The notes: generated by a model not told the origin, from the letters alone. A stretch of DNA of 64,000 bases from Vombatus ursinus (GCF_900497805.2 NW_020954548.1:10863866-10927865); one strand, 5' to 3'. Positions 9,560 to 22,314 are shown, numbered from the stretch's first letter. Made by a program: numbers and translations.

Positions 9560-10240
9560 TAAAATATACAATTCTAATTAGGTAAATTTTTGAAAAAAAT
9601 GATTTTGCAGAAATTAGATCAATGCAGAAAGAATTAGAAGAGAAGCTGCCATGTAGGAACACATCTTTGCATCAAATATAAAAGACTATATAATCCAAGA
9701 TTTTTAATGAATCAGATGCAAATAAATAAGACTAAGATGTGCTGCCCAATAGATAAATGATCAAAAGCTATAGTTTTTAAAAGAAGAAAAAAACCATGCA
9801 AAACAAATGTTCTAAATTACTACTAACAAGCAAAATACAAATTAATATAACTCAATTTTCATCAAATTGGAAAAGATGATAAAACAAAGAAATAGTAAAT
9901 CTTGGAGGGGCTGAGAGAAGGTAGACATAATAATATACTGTTAGGAAAGATGTGCATTGGTCTAACCATTCTTGAAAATACTTTGGAATTGAATGTGAAA
10001 ACTGATTATACCCTTTAACTCATTACTGGATGCACACATACCCCCCCCCCATTGTCATCAAAGACAGAGTGAAAAGTGCCAAGTATATGAAAATATTCAT
10101 AGTTGCACCTCTCGCTGTAGTAACAAACTGGAAACAAAATAGGTGCCAATCAAATATTGTGCTATTTGAATGAAATATTGCACTGCAATTATTAGATTAT
10201 AACAAAATAACAAATAAAAGGATTTCAGAGAAACAATGGA
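9560..10240 (+). mobile_element. Old L1 ORF2 3'-region remnant
   Basis: The ordered blocks match the better-preserved L1 at 14.3-16.0 kb: 'CCAATAGATAAATGATCAAA', 'GCAAAATACAAATTAATATA', 'TCTAACCATTCTTGAAAATA', 'ATTATACCCTTTAACTCATT' and 'CAAACTGGAAACAAAATAGG'. It is heavily diverged, with no open frame. Confidence 0.65.
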
Positions 10241-10289
10241 AAATATATGTATTGTTGGAGAAAGAAAATGCCAGCATCAGGAGATTATG

Positions 10290-10500
10290 AGGCAGTGTGT
10301 ACTGTGTACTGTGGAAAGAACACTGGATTTGGAGTCAGGAGACTGGGACCCAAATCTTGGATCTACTACTTGACTGGATCTACTATAATATGGGACAAGT
10401 CACTTAATTTCTCTGGGTTTCAGTTTTCTCACCTATAAAATAAAGGGGTTGAGCTAACTGACCTCTCAGGGCATTTCTAACTCAAAATCTATGTTTTTAT
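10290..10500 (+). repeat. MIR-like SINE
   Basis: This contains 'ACTGGATTTGGAGTCAGGAG', 'GGACAAGTCACTTAATTTCT' and 'TGAGCTAACTGACCTCTCAG', a MIR-type head, core and tail. Confidence 0.7.
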
Positions 10501-11039
10501 GATTCTAATATGACAGAAAATGATACCAAAAGACAGGCAAAATCAGATTCAGTGTAGCATCTGATTTTGGTTTCAGAGAAGAGATGAAGAAATACATTGC
10601 TCTCCTCTTGCTAGAGAAGTAGATGACTATGGTTATGGGAAAGACTTCATATATGTGGTCAGTTCATTTTCATTAGCTATTTTTCTTTGTTACAAAATGG
10701 TGGATTCAACATTGGGGAGGATGAATGAATGAAAAATAACCCAAAGGCAACAGTAAAATGAACTAAAAATATATATTTACATAAAATATTCAATATTTTA
10801 TTTTTTTCATTATCAGATAAAAATTAGAGAAAGAAATTATAGGTAGTAAAAATGTCCTTTCTCTTACTAAAACGCTTTATCTTTCAATTGCTAAGCCAAA
10901 AAGCAATTGAATTCTCAAAGTGGGAAACACTAGATAAGGGAAAGACTAGGTGAATTGGAAAGGACTATGTCGGGGTTTCCATAAACCCATGGGGAAAAAA
11001 AGTGTTATAGATATGATGAACTAAAAACTCAGTACTTAC

Positions 11040-11276
11040 CTGACATAAACCACTAATACACATGTCCAGTGATTCTGTGTAGCATCGTGTGCCATCTAAA
11101 ACTTTAGGGGCTAATTCAACAACAAGGCTGGTCCCTTTGGCCTGGCACTTCAGAGAACATGGGTTGTCGGGGTCATTTGACACGGGCAGCCATTCGTAAA
11201 ATTGGCCATGATACTTGACATCGTTGTGAGCCGAGCACTGCTGGGCCCGAAAATCTCCTGTTTCTGGAGGGCAGTC
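11040..11276 (-). CDS. ADAMTSL1: ADAMTSL1 coding exon, start of cysteine-rich domain (79 codons)
   Basis: Seen: an open 79-codon exon, phase 0 at both ends, starting DCPPETGDFRAQQC and ending LDMCISGLCQ. The acceptor is a pyrimidine-rich tract plus CAG (11279-11277); the donor is GTAAGT (11039-11034). It holds seven cysteines (exon residues 2, 14, 40, 44, 65, 73, 78) and the family motif YEWLPVSNDPDNPC. Known: in ADAMTS and ADAMTSL proteins this segment follows TSP1 repeat 1 and opens the cysteine-rich domain ahead of the spacer. ADAMTSL1 rather than ADAMTSL3 is favoured by SNDPDNPCSLKCQAKG; the paralogue differs here as I recall it. Only about three substitutions separate it from the human sequence I remember, so it is under strong constraint. 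The next exon (IVGCDHQLGS...) was not seen down to base 1. Confidence 0.95.
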
Positions 11277-11717
11277 CTGGAGAGACAAGGAGAAGAGCAG
11301 AGGGTTAGGAGTACATTCCAAACTCGTAAATTTGGGGTCATCCCTGCTCTTACAAAAAATGTTGCAGCTGTTTGGCCTCTATAAAACACAAATAGAACAA
11401 AACAAGGTCACTGGTCAATGCAGATTGCACTTTCCCATTCTCATGAGGGAGATGATATGATTATTTGGTTCTTGGAAAGGACTAGTAGGGATTCTGGAAA
11501 TTAACTTTTTCTATTATGTGTGTGTATGCATGTACAATGTAAGTTCTTGTAAGGAAAGAAATATGCTATTAAATATATATGTATATGTGTTTCTATATCT
11601 ATATATATCTTTGTAGCTCCAGAGCATAACACATAGTAGGTATTTAATAAATGTTTGCTGAATGCAATTGGCCATTTGGTTTATCAACTCTGTAACAATT
11701 GTTTTATATATTTTTTT

Positions 11718-11970
11718 GTTGTTGTTCAGTTGTTTTTAGTCATGTTTGACTTTTCATGATCCCATTTGGAGTTTTCTTGACATAGATACTGGAGTGGTTT
11801 GCCATTTCCTTCTCCAGCTCATTTTATAATTGAGGAAACTGAGGCAAACAGGGTTAAGTGACTTGCCCAGAGTCACACAGTTAGTATCTGAGGTCAGATT
11901 TGAACTCAGGAAGATGAGTCTTCCTGACTCTAGGTCCTGCAATCTATCTATTGTACTACCTAGCTGCCCT
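11718..11970 (-). repeat. MAR1-like CORE-SINE, near full length
   Basis: Forward order: BovB/RTE tail 'GTTGTTGTTCAGTTGTTTTT', 'GGAGTGGTTTGCCATTTCCT', 'GTTAAGTGACTTGCCCAGAG', and the tRNA-like head in reverse ending 'CTACCTAGCTGCCCT'. Confidence 0.9.
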
Positions 11971-12079
11971 AGCTAGTTTTACCTCAAAATACATACCCCC
12001 ACACACTGGGATTAGAGGACTCCTCAGAATTAATTTAACTTCTAGTTAAATTAATAAATACAACAGAAATCCCCTTTAC

Positions 12080-12215
12080 ACATATCCTGGACAAGTGTCA
12101 GGCCATCATTAGCAAGGGGGCACAAGCTACTTCCCAAGGCAGCTCATAATAGTTGGGGACAGCTCTGTTGGTCTGGAATCTTGTCCTTACATCATGCTGA
12201 AATCTGTTTGCCCAG
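12080..12215. repeat. CR1/L3 LINE fragment
   Basis: 'CTACTTCCCAAGGCAGCTCA' and 'GTTGGGGACAGCTCTGTTGG' match the recurring CR1/L3 block also seen near 45260 and 47850. Confidence 0.5.
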
Positions 12216-12369
12216 AGTCAAAACACTCAACTGCTGAACCCAATGGATTCAGGTCACCAACCAACCATTCAATGGACATTTGTGCTAGTGATAATAATTC
12301 CTACTCATGAGAATCTTATATTTTTTCTATACCATTTAGTTGGAGTTTTGAGCCATTGAGGAAATCTGG

Positions 12370-12475
12370 TTAGCTAGGTGATACAGTGTATAGAGCACTG
12401 GGCCTGGAGTCAGGAAGATCTGAGTTCAAATCTGGTCTCAGATGCTCACTAGCTGGTAAATCTTACCCAAGATAT
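12370..12475 (+). repeat. SINE head, 3' truncated (MAR1/WSINE type)
   Basis: 'TAGCTAGGTGATACAGTGTA' then 'GAGCACTGGGCCTGGAGTCA' and 'GAGTTCAAATCTGGTCTCAG' make up a tRNA-derived head. It stops before the core. Confidence 0.75.
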
Positions 12476-12599
12476 AGACCAAAGAAAACTCAATGCGTCC
12501 TTGAGATAGCAAGACGTTTTAGAACAAAACCAAAAAACTGGAAAAAAAAAGAATGTGGAAAACAGATAAAGGAGAATGTATGTATTTATTTAAGAATAA

Positions 12600-14050
12600 T
12601 TCCTTGAAAACTATAATTAAAAAAGTTTAGGTATTATATTTAAGAAATAAATGAAAACTGGGCAGATCTATTAGAACTAGAAGGCAAAGTAAAAATAGAA
12701 AGTATGCACCAATCACTTCCTAAAAGGGACCATAAAAGAAAAATCCCAAGAAAGTCGAAATCAAAATCTGATGATTCTACATCAAAGAAAATATACTCAA
12801 TATCCAGAAGCAGTTCAAGTACCAAGGAAGTACAATCAAGATTACACAAGGGTTTGAAGCTCCTACTATAAACAAGACAAGATCTAGGAACATATTTTTA
12901 ACAAAAGGCTTAAAACCAAGAATAACACACTACAAATCAGAATATAATCCTAGAAGGTAGGGATTTGGAGAGGAATAAACTTTTAATGAACAAAGGACTT
13001 CTAAGTTTTCTTGATGAAGATCAGTGTTCAGCACAACTAGAATACAAGAATCCAGAAAAACCCAGAAAGATAAGTTTATTTGAGCAATTGGAAGAAGGAT
13101 GATGATATAGGCTAATATTCTAATAGAGGGAGAAAAAAAAGTTTTTCTTTATAACCTTAATATCTTCAAAGGGTATTGAGGAAGTTAAATGAAAACAGAA
13201 AAATTTGTGGTGGGTTGATTCAATATGCCAATGTAGGAAAGAGTAAAAATGAAGTTATAATTTGTCATTTCTCATAATTGGGGTATGTATGAAGAGTATA
13301 AAAACATGGAGTAAGGGGTAAGGAAATAAAACACGGATGAACCTCACTCTTACCTGAAATGGGTAAAGGAAGGTTAAACACACACACACGGAGATAGTTG
13401 GTTGTAGAAGTAAATAAAACTCACTATGGAAATAAGTAGGGATAGGTTGAGGGAGGATAATACTGAATAAAGAATAGTTTACATGGAAAACAAAATTCCT
13501 GATGCTGAAGGAGAAAATCAGAGGAAGGAAAAAAAAAAGAAAAGTACTAGATCCTAAGTGGGTGCTTCAGATTGTCTCTTAGATAATTGAGGAGGGGCCT
13601 AATATGGTGGCATATGAAGGAAATTATTCTACCATAAGAAATGACAGAACATACTACTTCAGAGAATCCCAGATAGTGTGAATTTATAGAGGGAAGTATG
13701 CAGATCAGAAAAAAATTTACATAAGAACAGAAACATCACACAGAAAAATAACTTTGAAAGACTTAAGAACTCTGAACAATGAAATGACCAGGTATGCCTC
13801 CAAAGGATCTATGATAAAGCACATTACCAACCTCTTGACAGAGAAGTGATGGACCCAAGGGGCAGAGATATATATTTCTTGACATAGCCATGATATGGAT
13901 TTGTTTTGACTATGCTTATTTGTTATAAGGCCTTCCTTTCTTCTTTCCTTCCCTTCTACTCATTTTCTCTCCTTCTCTTCCTTCCTCCCTCTTTTTCTTC
14001 CTCTTTTCCTTTCTTCCTCTTGGTTTTTAATTTGGTTAATTTTTAATTTG
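12600..14050 (+). mobile_element. L1 remnant with ORF1-end and 3'-end segments, no ORF2 seen
   Basis: Seen: 12690-13090 carries motifs of an L1 ORF1 C-terminus (e.g. LRI-like 'AGATTACACAAGGGTTTGAA', 'TTAAAACCAAGAATAACACA', a tail ending 'AATCCAGAAAAACCC'). 13620-13930 resembles an L1 3' end, with 'TTTGAAAGACTTAAGAACTC', 'CCTCTTGACAGAGAAGTGAT' and 'TTGACTATGCTTATTTGTTA'. Between them is A-rich, weakly conserved sequence and no ORF2-like block. Inferred: an internally deleted L1 or half-L1 (HAL1-like), or two adjacent fragments. No frame is open. Confidence 0.45.
13935..14032. repeat. Pyrimidine-rich low-complexity tract
   Basis: A C/T tract built of CCTT, TTCC and TCTC units. Confidence 0.8.
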
Positions 14051-14309
14051 GTCCAGCTTAGCAACAGTGATTACACACCCCTCCCCTCCCCCCGTCCCGA
14101 GAAAAAGGGTTATTGTAATATTTCTAAAATGCACATTAGACAAGAGGGAAGGAAGGGAAGCACAGAGAAACAGGATAATTTTGAAAGTACCATGCAGAAT
14201 TTATTATATATTTTTTAAAATGTAAGCAGTAAGAATTTAGGCTTATTTTTTTTCATTTAAAAATCTTTATTTTATTATTATTATTATTGTTATTTTTTAC
14301 AAATAGAGA

Positions 14310-16032
14310 GATTTAAACAATTAGAGAAATATTAATTGCTTATGGGTAGGCCAAGCCAATATAATAAAAATGACATTGCTAGCTAAAATAATTTACTTAT
14401 TTAGTGCCATACCAATCAAAATACCAAAGAATAACTCTACAGAGTTAGAAAAAATAATAACAAAATTCATCAGGAGGAACAAAAGATAAAAAATATCAAG
14501 GGAATCAATGAAAAAAAAGTAAAAGAAGGCAGTCTACCAGAGCCAGATCTCAAACTATACTACAAAGCAATAATCATCAAAACAATCTGGTTCTGGATAA
14601 AAAAATAGACTGGTTAGTCAATGGAATAGATTAGGTACATAATATATAGACATAAATAACCACAGCAACCTACTTCTTGATAAACCCAAAGATTCCAGCT
14701 GTTAGAGTAAGAATTCACTATTTGACAAAAACTGCTGGGAAAACTGGAAAATAGTTTAGCAACAAGTAGGCATAAATCAACATATTACACTGTATATAAA
14801 AATAAGCTCAAATGGGTACATAATTAGACATAAAGGGTGATATTATAAGCAAATTAAAACATGGGAAAAATACCTATCAAATCTATGGCTAAGGCAAGAG
14901 TTCATGATCAAAAAGAGAAAGAGAGGCTCATGGGAGGTAAAATGGATAATCTTGACTCCATTAAATTAAAAAAGTTTTGCACAAACAAAACCAATGTAGC
15001 CAAAATTAAAAGGAAAGAAAGAAAGTGGAGGGAAGGAAAATTACATCAAATTTCTCTTATAAAGGTCCCATTTTTCAAATATATAAAGACTTGAGCCAAA
15101 AATATAAAATAAGAGCTATTCCCCAATTGATATGTTGTCAATATGAACAGGTAGTTTTCAGAAGAAGAAATCTAAGCTAAAAGTAGTTCTTATAAAAATG
15201 CTTTAAGTTACTAATAATTAGATAAATGCAAATTAAAACAACTCTTATATACTGACCTTAAAACCACTATATTGGGTAAGGTGACAGAAAAGGAAAATGA
15301 CAAATTCTGGAGGGGATATAGAAAAAAAATAGGGACACTAATGCATTGTTAGTGGAGCTATAAGCTGGTCCAACCATTCTGGAAAGCAGTTTGGAACTAC
15401 GCCCAAAAGGCTAAAAAACTGCATATACCCTTTAACCAGCAATACTGCTATTAAGTCTATACCCTAAAGAGATAAAAGAAAAAGGATTCACAAATGCAAA
15501 AATATTTGTAGCAACTCTTTTTTGTGTGGCAAAGAATTGGAAACTGTGTGGATGCCTATCAATTGGGGAAATGGCTCAATGAATTGTGGTATATAATTGT
15601 AATGGAATACTATTGTGTTGTAAGAAATGACAGAAAAGATGGTTTCAGAAAAACTTTGGAAGATTTATATGAACTGATGCAGAGCAAATTGAGCAGAACC
15701 AGAAGATCATTGTACACAATAAGAGCAGTATTGTAAAGATAATCAATTGTGAAAGACTTAGCTACTCTAATTAATTCAATGATTCATGACAGCTCCAAAA
15801 GACTCAGGGTGATAAATGCTCTCCACCTCCAGAGGATCTGAGTGCAGAATGAACCATATTTTTATTTCTGTATTTTTCTTGCCTTTTTTTAAAAGCAACA
15901 TGGCTAATATGGAAATGTTTTGCATGACTCCATATGTATAATGGGTATCATATTTCTTGCCTTCTCAATGGGTAAAGGAAGGGGTGGAGGGAGGAAAGAA
16001 TTTGGAATTGAGAATAAAAAATTTTTGAAAAT
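14310..16032 (+). mobile_element. 5'-truncated L1, ORF2 C-terminal region and 3' UTR
   Basis: Seen: from 14340 the order is that of the end of L1 ORF2. A lysine-rich block (14861-15094) is followed by a C-terminal block at 15524-15736 with GKWLNELWYIIVMEYYCVVR and SRTRRSLYTI. This matches GEWLNKLWYMNVMEYYCALR in the separate copy at 44.4 kb. A 3' UTR with 'CATATGTATAATGGGTATCA' follows, then 'GAATAAAAAATT'. Frames are interrupted, so it is inactive. It is the longest L1 piece in the window. Confidence 0.85.
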
Positions 16033-16039
16033 GGAATCC

Positions 16040-17890
16040 TATTTTTGTGTTCTACTTCATGTATGGAAATGTTCTTTTTTGGTGTTTTAGTTCAGAATAA
16101 TTTTTTTTAAAGGTAGGTGACTAAAGGGGCATTAGAGGTCCTATATTTGGGCAATCAGAGAAGAAAAATTGGGAAAAGATATGCTGTCTTACTTTAGCCT
16201 TTCTTTGCAGCACTGATTAGAGCAGACAATGATGTGCCTGACACTTAGGTAACATTCAGGGAAATCTGAAATTTGCGCACTGCATTTAATTGACAAAAGG
16301 TTAGGAAATCATAGAAATCATCGGATCATAAACTTAGGGGCTATAAGTTTGGGGGGTGGGGCTGGGAGGGAAAAGGTGAGGAGTTAAGCATCTCAACAGC
16401 AAAGAAATTCTGATGACTGATGTTGAAGCATGCTTCTTTCTACTAAGCAGAGAGTTAGTGTACTATTAGGTATAGATGGAGCCATAAATCATCAGACAAA
16501 GCTGATGCGTTGGTTTGCATTGTTTAGCTCTCTCCCTCTTTACTCCATGGTAAACTTCCATTAGGGGAGTGGGTAAAAGGAGTCACTGTAGAGAGACGGT
16601 GATATCAAAGGTGGGGGAGAAGCAGGAAAAAAAAGAGAATGGATTGGACTAGATGGTCTTAGAAGTTTTACTCTGCTCTAAATCTATGATTATACAGTAA
16701 CTGTCATTCTGAGAGCTCTAGTACATGAGGGTTTCCTTTTTCCTGAAATTTACTTTGTATTCAAAGTAAATACTAATAAAATTTAATACTAATTTTTAAC
16801 ACTAATTAATCCTGCTTATTTTAAAGAAATTTCACGCCTTTTAAAATATTTTACTTAAAACATTACCATTTATCACACAGCCGATGTCCTTTTTAGGTAA
16901 GACAAGTTTATAATTTCAAAGATCTTTTGCTTTTGGTGTTTCTATGTGCTTTCTACTAAAATTCTCCCCCAGTGCCTCAACAAGGCACAAATCGAAAACT
17001 GATGGCCATGCCAGTGAAGTACAAGCTACGACAGAACCTATCAGGTTGGAAAGGCTTCCCGTATAGGCTCTGCAATGGAATCTATGTTTGTCTGTCGGTC
17101 ACCTGAGGATCAGGCCAGCTAAGTTCAGAGAGACTCATCATTACATGGTGAATTTTTTCAGGCATAGCAAATAATTAAATTCATCTATTACAGCAAAGTG
17201 GGGTTCTGATGTGGGCCAACTGAAGGAGGACCAATGCCAATGAAGTCATGGATGCCTAAAGTATTACATCTGCAGCCAGAGTACTGAAGCACAGGTACCG
17301 AAGAGAAAGAATACCATGTGAAGATTATTCGTGGTTGGGAAACGAATTGAGTGGTGAGGCTTGAATGATTTTGCATATGGCTTTGAAATGTTCAAATAAA
17401 ATATTTGGAATACTTGGTTCTTACATGATCCCTCATAATATAGGACAGTGGTTTTTATAATTATGATATTGCTAATAATGATATTGAGATCAATGTCTGG
17501 CATTTATAGGCTACTTTTCATCCTACAGTTTCACGAGGCATTTTATTACTTATCCATACAACAGCAATGGTGAGGTCATGTCTAAATGTATGAGGTAAAG
17601 TAGAGAATTCATGCAATTATTTGGATCAAGCAGACTCTAGGCCACTCAATACTTTTGCCTCAATTATCTGGAAATGGCAATGAACCAATTAAAAGGTGAT
17701 GCAAGCAGTTTATTTTGCTTTTCATCCAAGAAGTAAGGATAAAAAACTAAGAGACCACGTAGTATCCAGTAGAGATCATTTTCTGAATTCTTCTGCCTAT
17801 GAGAGCAGAGTCAGGTTTAATCACTGGACTCATAATGCAACTCATACTGCCAAATCAGATCCTTCTGTTTGCTTTAGCCACCCTGCTTTG
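16040..17890. other. Intronic sequence without recognised genes or repeats
   Basis: No coding match or clear SINE/LINE was seen. 16980-17110 and 17180-17330 have a more balanced composition and a few CpGs, which could mark unique conserved sequence. No function can be assigned. Confidence 0.5.
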
Positions 17891-17905
17891 TAGCTTTATT
17901 AAAAC

Positions 17906-17960
17906 ACACACACATGTGTATGTGCGTTTGCGTGTGTGTGTGTGTGTATGTGTGTGTGTA
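17906..17960. repeat. (CA)n/(GT)n microsatellite
   Basis: 'ACACACACACATGTGTATGT' runs into an interrupted GT array. Confidence 0.9.
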
Positions 17961-18811
17961 GGTAGCAATCCTTCCCCTCCCCCAAGCAGCATTCACAGAG
18001 CTGAAACCCTTATCTAAGTAAAATTAAACCTTTCCACAGAATTTGTTGACTCTTTTAAATCTGAAAACAAATGAAATAAATATGGCTCAAATGTAACAAC
18101 TTTACAGGATACTAAAGATGACAGAGTTGAAATGTTAATACATTTAGACTTTCACTTTTGTGACAAAAGCAGTAAAACAGCCTGAAAGTCTAAGAAAGGC
18201 TCAGAACGCAAAGAGATGCACATTTGCACCTCACATGTGGTTTTGGGGAATGCCTTGTTGCATGTTTTATGAACTTTGAGGATCACAGTTCTGAGAGGAC
18301 CTTTTGTCCCTTGCAATAGCACTGTCTTTCCTCCTGTCCATGTTTTTACAAGGGTGGGAAAATATGTTTTGCTAAGTTGAGAATGCACTTAAAACCTGGA
18401 GTTCAGAGTTTAAAACTGAACTCGAACCTTTGCAATGTTTGAGTTTATTTGTACTTGGCAAAATGCAACTTCCTGTTTTAAGAAAAAAAAAGACTTAAGA
18501 AGGCTTATAAAACAGGTTCAGAAAGCTTCTTGGACATCAAATAGCTCTTACAAAATAACATTTTGATGATTTAAGTGTAAATGAATCAGAAACATATGAA
18601 TCAAATTTCCCTTGAAATACACATGTTTAAAAATTAAGGGAAGAAGGACTTGGCAAAAGGAGCTTTTGTTGGACCCAAAACATCTGAAACACAGTTCAAG
18701 ACACTTGATGAACCCAAAATGCAGCTGGGTTAATTCACCCAGCTGCAAACTGGAAACTCAAGCAAAGCTGTGGTAGTTCTATCCACACTTCCTGTTCCTC
18801 TTTTACAAATA

Positions 18812-18892
18812 AAAAGTAAAGAAAGAAGGAAATAAAAAGAAAGGAAGGAGGAAGGGAGGGTAGGAGGGAGGAAGAGAAGGAAGAGAAAGGGT
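18812..18892. repeat. Purine-rich (GAAA/GGAA) tract
   Basis: About 80 bases of nearly pure A/G, with AAAGAAAGGAAGGAGG units. Confidence 0.85.
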
Positions 18893-19234
18893 CAGACAAA
18901 GAACTTAAAGAATGTTACACTTGTCTTACAAGCAGCTTTGGAAAAACCTTGGTATATAGCTTCCTAAGCAATGTCTTTCACATCTCAGTTTACAATATAT
19001 GTGTCTCCTAGATATTTGCTCTGGCCATGAGATGTTGTTTTTCCAGTGAAGAATATGGGATATGGTATTATATAGAACAAACAGAAGATGAAATTTCTAC
19101 TCTCAATGCCAGGTATACTGAGAGCATATAATAAGTAATATGGATAAATAATGATCATTTCAATATACTTACTGAAGGTTGTTGTAAAGAGTAACTTGAT
19201 TCCCACAAAACAAGGATAATGCAGACTTAAAATG

Positions 19235-19415
19235 ATTAATTCTACTCATTCTTTGGAATGGATTGCCTCAGGATGCAGTGGGTTCCCCCTCACTAAAGGT
19301 CTTTAGTTAAAGGCTGCATCTCTCGGTTACTGGTCTGGGTAGATATTAGGTAGGATTCTTGGTCAGATGTGGGAGGGTCTCTGAGCTCCCTTCCAACTCA
19401 AATTCTCTGGTTTGC
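19235..19415 (+). repeat. CR1/L3 LINE 3' end
   Basis: 'TTTGGAATGGATTGCCTCAG', 'AAAGGTCTTTAGTTAAAGGC' and 'CTCCCTTCCAACTCAAATTC' form the typical 3' end of L3/CR1 elements. Confidence 0.7.
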
Positions 19416-19419
19416 TTCA

Positions 19420-20540
19420 ATTCTGAACTCATTTTATTACCTGTGTGCAGAATAAAATATTCAGGCACGTATACTTCTTCTCCTTTCCTGATGACCCTTT
19501 CTCCCTTCTCCCCCAGAAAAAAATAATATAATTTGGCAGGATGATGCATGGCATATCAGAGGCTGGAAAGAAGATTGTCCTTTTAAGTTTTCTAGATACA
19601 CACTCAAGCGAGAAAGCTAGGGGTGGACATAGAGCAGTGGACAATCATCTGGACACATAATAGGAAAAGATCTGTGAGTTGCTGGTTGGACAATCAGTCT
19701 TGGCCTAAACTCTGGGTCATACTGTTAGGAAAGGACTTCCTTTTTCTTCATGAAAATTTACCTTATTTAAAAGAGTAATAAATCCCTATAAGTGCCCCAG
19801 TTTGACCATTACAGTAACAGCACTCCTTTCTCTATAATTTTAAAGTACCTAATCCCCACGTTAAAGCTTCCTTCTTAAAAAACACAAAAACAAAACCTGA
19901 CCTTTTATTTGCCCTCACTATAATTCATAAAATCCATGGAGTCCTGCCATATATGAATCCAATTCAAAACAATTTCTGGTTAATCAACTAGCCAGTGGAA
20001 AAGATAAGATGAATCCCAGATGTCCCCTGATGATGATAGGTATATCAGATTACAGTATGGGACAAAACAAGGTCAGGCTTTTCAAAGTTTACTTAATGGG
20101 CAAAATAGAAAAGATTATATTCAAGGCAGCTAAGGTAGAAACATTTCAATGGACCTTTAAAATGGGGTTGAAAAAAAATATAGTATATAATAACAAGGCC
20201 AAGAGGGAGTTTCCTTTTTTCTTCTTTTCTACCTGTAAAGTGGAAATTTCCTTCATAAGATTACACTCTCTTCCACCTCCGACTCACGTATTTAACAGCT
20301 GACCTTTTCTGTTGACTTGTCTGTTTTATAAAATCTATTGGATGAGTACCAGAGTAGAAATGCCCCATTTCCATTTTGTGATTCTAAGAGTTAGTTAACA
20401 CCTGATAATATTGAGAAAATATTGGAAAAGGGGGCTAGATGAGAAAATGGAATCTCTAGAAATTTAAAAATGTATTCATCCATCTTTTCATCTGTTTCCC
20501 TCTTCCTTCTTTTAATTATAAGCTACCAGTTTTTTTTTTC
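19420..20540. other. Intronic sequence without recognised features
   Basis: AT-rich sequence with no gene or identifiable repeat seen. Confidence 0.45.
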
Positions 20541-20544
20541 CACT

Positions 20545-20730
20545 AAATTTGAAGGATCAGTGATTGGGAGCTGGAAGGGACTTTGGAGGCCAACAAGACC
20601 AAACCATTAATATTATAGATAAGGTCTTGCCCGGGATCAAATAGCTAGTCAGTATCTGGAAGATTTGAACCCAGGTCCTTGACTACTATCCTGATAAGTC
20701 CAATGACTTATCTGTTATACCACGGAACCT
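20545..20730 (-). repeat. MIR-like SINE
   Basis: 'GAGCTGGAAGGGACTTTGGA', 'GGTCTTGCCCGGGATCAAAT' and 'AGATTTGAACCCAGGTCCTT' read as a reverse-oriented MIR-type core. Confidence 0.6.
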
Positions 20731-21611
20731 CTCCGCATTATTCTTTATAGAATCATAGGGAACTACCCAACAAAGCATTTATCCTATCCTCCCTCCCCCT
20801 CTCCCTGCAATTAACCTGTATAACTAACTCCCTTGTTGCAGAAGTATGCATACTGAGAATAAGCATATTTTCTTTTCTGAGAAGCTCCAAGTTTTATCAC
20901 TAAAATATCCTTTCTATAGACAAGTGAGTAAAAGTACAGCACTAATACCTTAATGAGGGGCAGAGATGATGCTGCATTCTCAAAGGCTGTGCCAGTGGAA
21001 TACAAGCTTGGTTAAGTCCTACTGGCCTAGAAAGGCCATAAGTGTGGTCCTGAGGTTAGATTATAGCTATCAACCCAGCCGACTTTGAGAAGCTTATCAC
21101 CCACTTGGCCACAAGAGAACGAATTCTGTTGGGAAGGGAAAAAGAATTAGCATGTTTATAGGCCTGATATATGTGGAGCACAGAGCTAAGCCTCCAGCAG
21201 CTCTTCAAAGTCACCTACTAAGTCATAAAGCGGTTTGCAATCAACAGTGAGTACTCACAGTAATCATCTCTCAAGTACCGATATATAAATACAGGCAGAT
21301 GTTGTACTATTAATTCTCAATTTGCAGATGATAAAAATGACACTCAGAAAGATTGATATGAATGATTTGTTCTTAGTCATAATGAGGGAATGGCAGAACA
21401 GTATCCCCTGAGGTGTCTAATTCTCAGGTTAACAGGCTAGAGAAGGAGTAAGATGATTCTATTATATATCAAAGGCCATTGTCTCATTTTATGTTTCATA
21501 GGGGCATGCTTAAGAATGAATCGCATATGTTATTTATTCCTCGTTATATCATGACCTGGTAGTAACTGAATTTTCCCCTGGTTTTTGGCACTATAATATT
21601 ACATAATACTT

Positions 21612-21684
21612 ACATGAAGAGATGAAAAGTGAAGTAAGTAGAACTAGGAAAATGATACACACAATGACTTACAACAGTGCAAAT
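21612..21684 (+). mobile_element. L1 3'-end scrap
   Basis: 'GATGAAAAGTGAAGTAAGTA' and 'GAACTAGGAAAATGATACAC' correspond to the L1 block 'ATGCAGAGCAAATTGAGCAG...AACCAGAAG' at 15676-15705. It is short and old, and is cut by the hAT-like element at 21685. Confidence 0.4.
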
Positions 21685-21881
21685 CAGAGGTGTTTAACAG
21701 GTAAAACTCCTGAGTGTAATCTGAACTTGATTAAAATGCAATTGTGAAGTATTTAGCAAAATAAATTAAAATAGAACATAGATAATGTTAATATGTGGTT
21801 TTCTAAGGCAATATACAACCCCTTAGGAATCCTTACCTATGGTTTAGTGACTGCCATTTCTCTTTGAGTTTGACATCACTG
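21685..21881 (+). mobile_element. hAT-like nonautonomous DNA transposon, family 1
   Basis: The ends CAGAGGTGTTTAAC and GAGTTTGACATCACTG are inverted relatives of each other and of the ends of 57294-57505. The AT-rich centre ('AGCAAAATAAATTAAAATAG') is also shared. No 8-bp duplication is recognisable here. Confidence 0.55.
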
Positions 21882-22314
21882 ACATAAAGGGAAAGAATAA
21901 CAACCACAAAACAAGAAAAAAAATTCTGAGAAGTTATAAACAATACTCTTGGCCCCAAAGAAGAGGAGTGAGAAGATACTTTCCCCTCACCTCTTCAGTC
22001 TTTTGGAGAGGTGGGGGGAGGGAGGGTCCATGAGTGCAGACCATAGTATATAATGTCAGATTTTTTTTCCAACGTATTGATTGGTATTGATATATCTTTT
22101 CTTCTCTACCTCTTTGTCCTGTTTTTGTAAAAAAAACAATTCTTTGTTTCAAATGATGGCTTTCTGGGAGGGGGAAGGGAGGATTTAAGAGGAAATTCAG
22201 GTGATGTTAAAAACAAGGGTATCAATAAAAATCTATTATAAACAAAAAGATATATTACTAAGTCTGGAAAAAATAAAAACAACTCAGCCAAATGCTTCAT
22301 GTTGCATAGGTTAA

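Larger units (their letters stand above)
1..11039 (-). other. ADAMTSL1: ADAMTSL1 intron, 3' of the cysteine-rich exon (partial)
   Basis: This is intronic by position: it follows the donor at 11039 and no downstream exon was found before base 1. It holds the TRIM-like pseudogene in antisense orientation to ADAMTSL1, a Y-box fragment, several SINEs and an L1 remnant. Confidence 0.75.
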
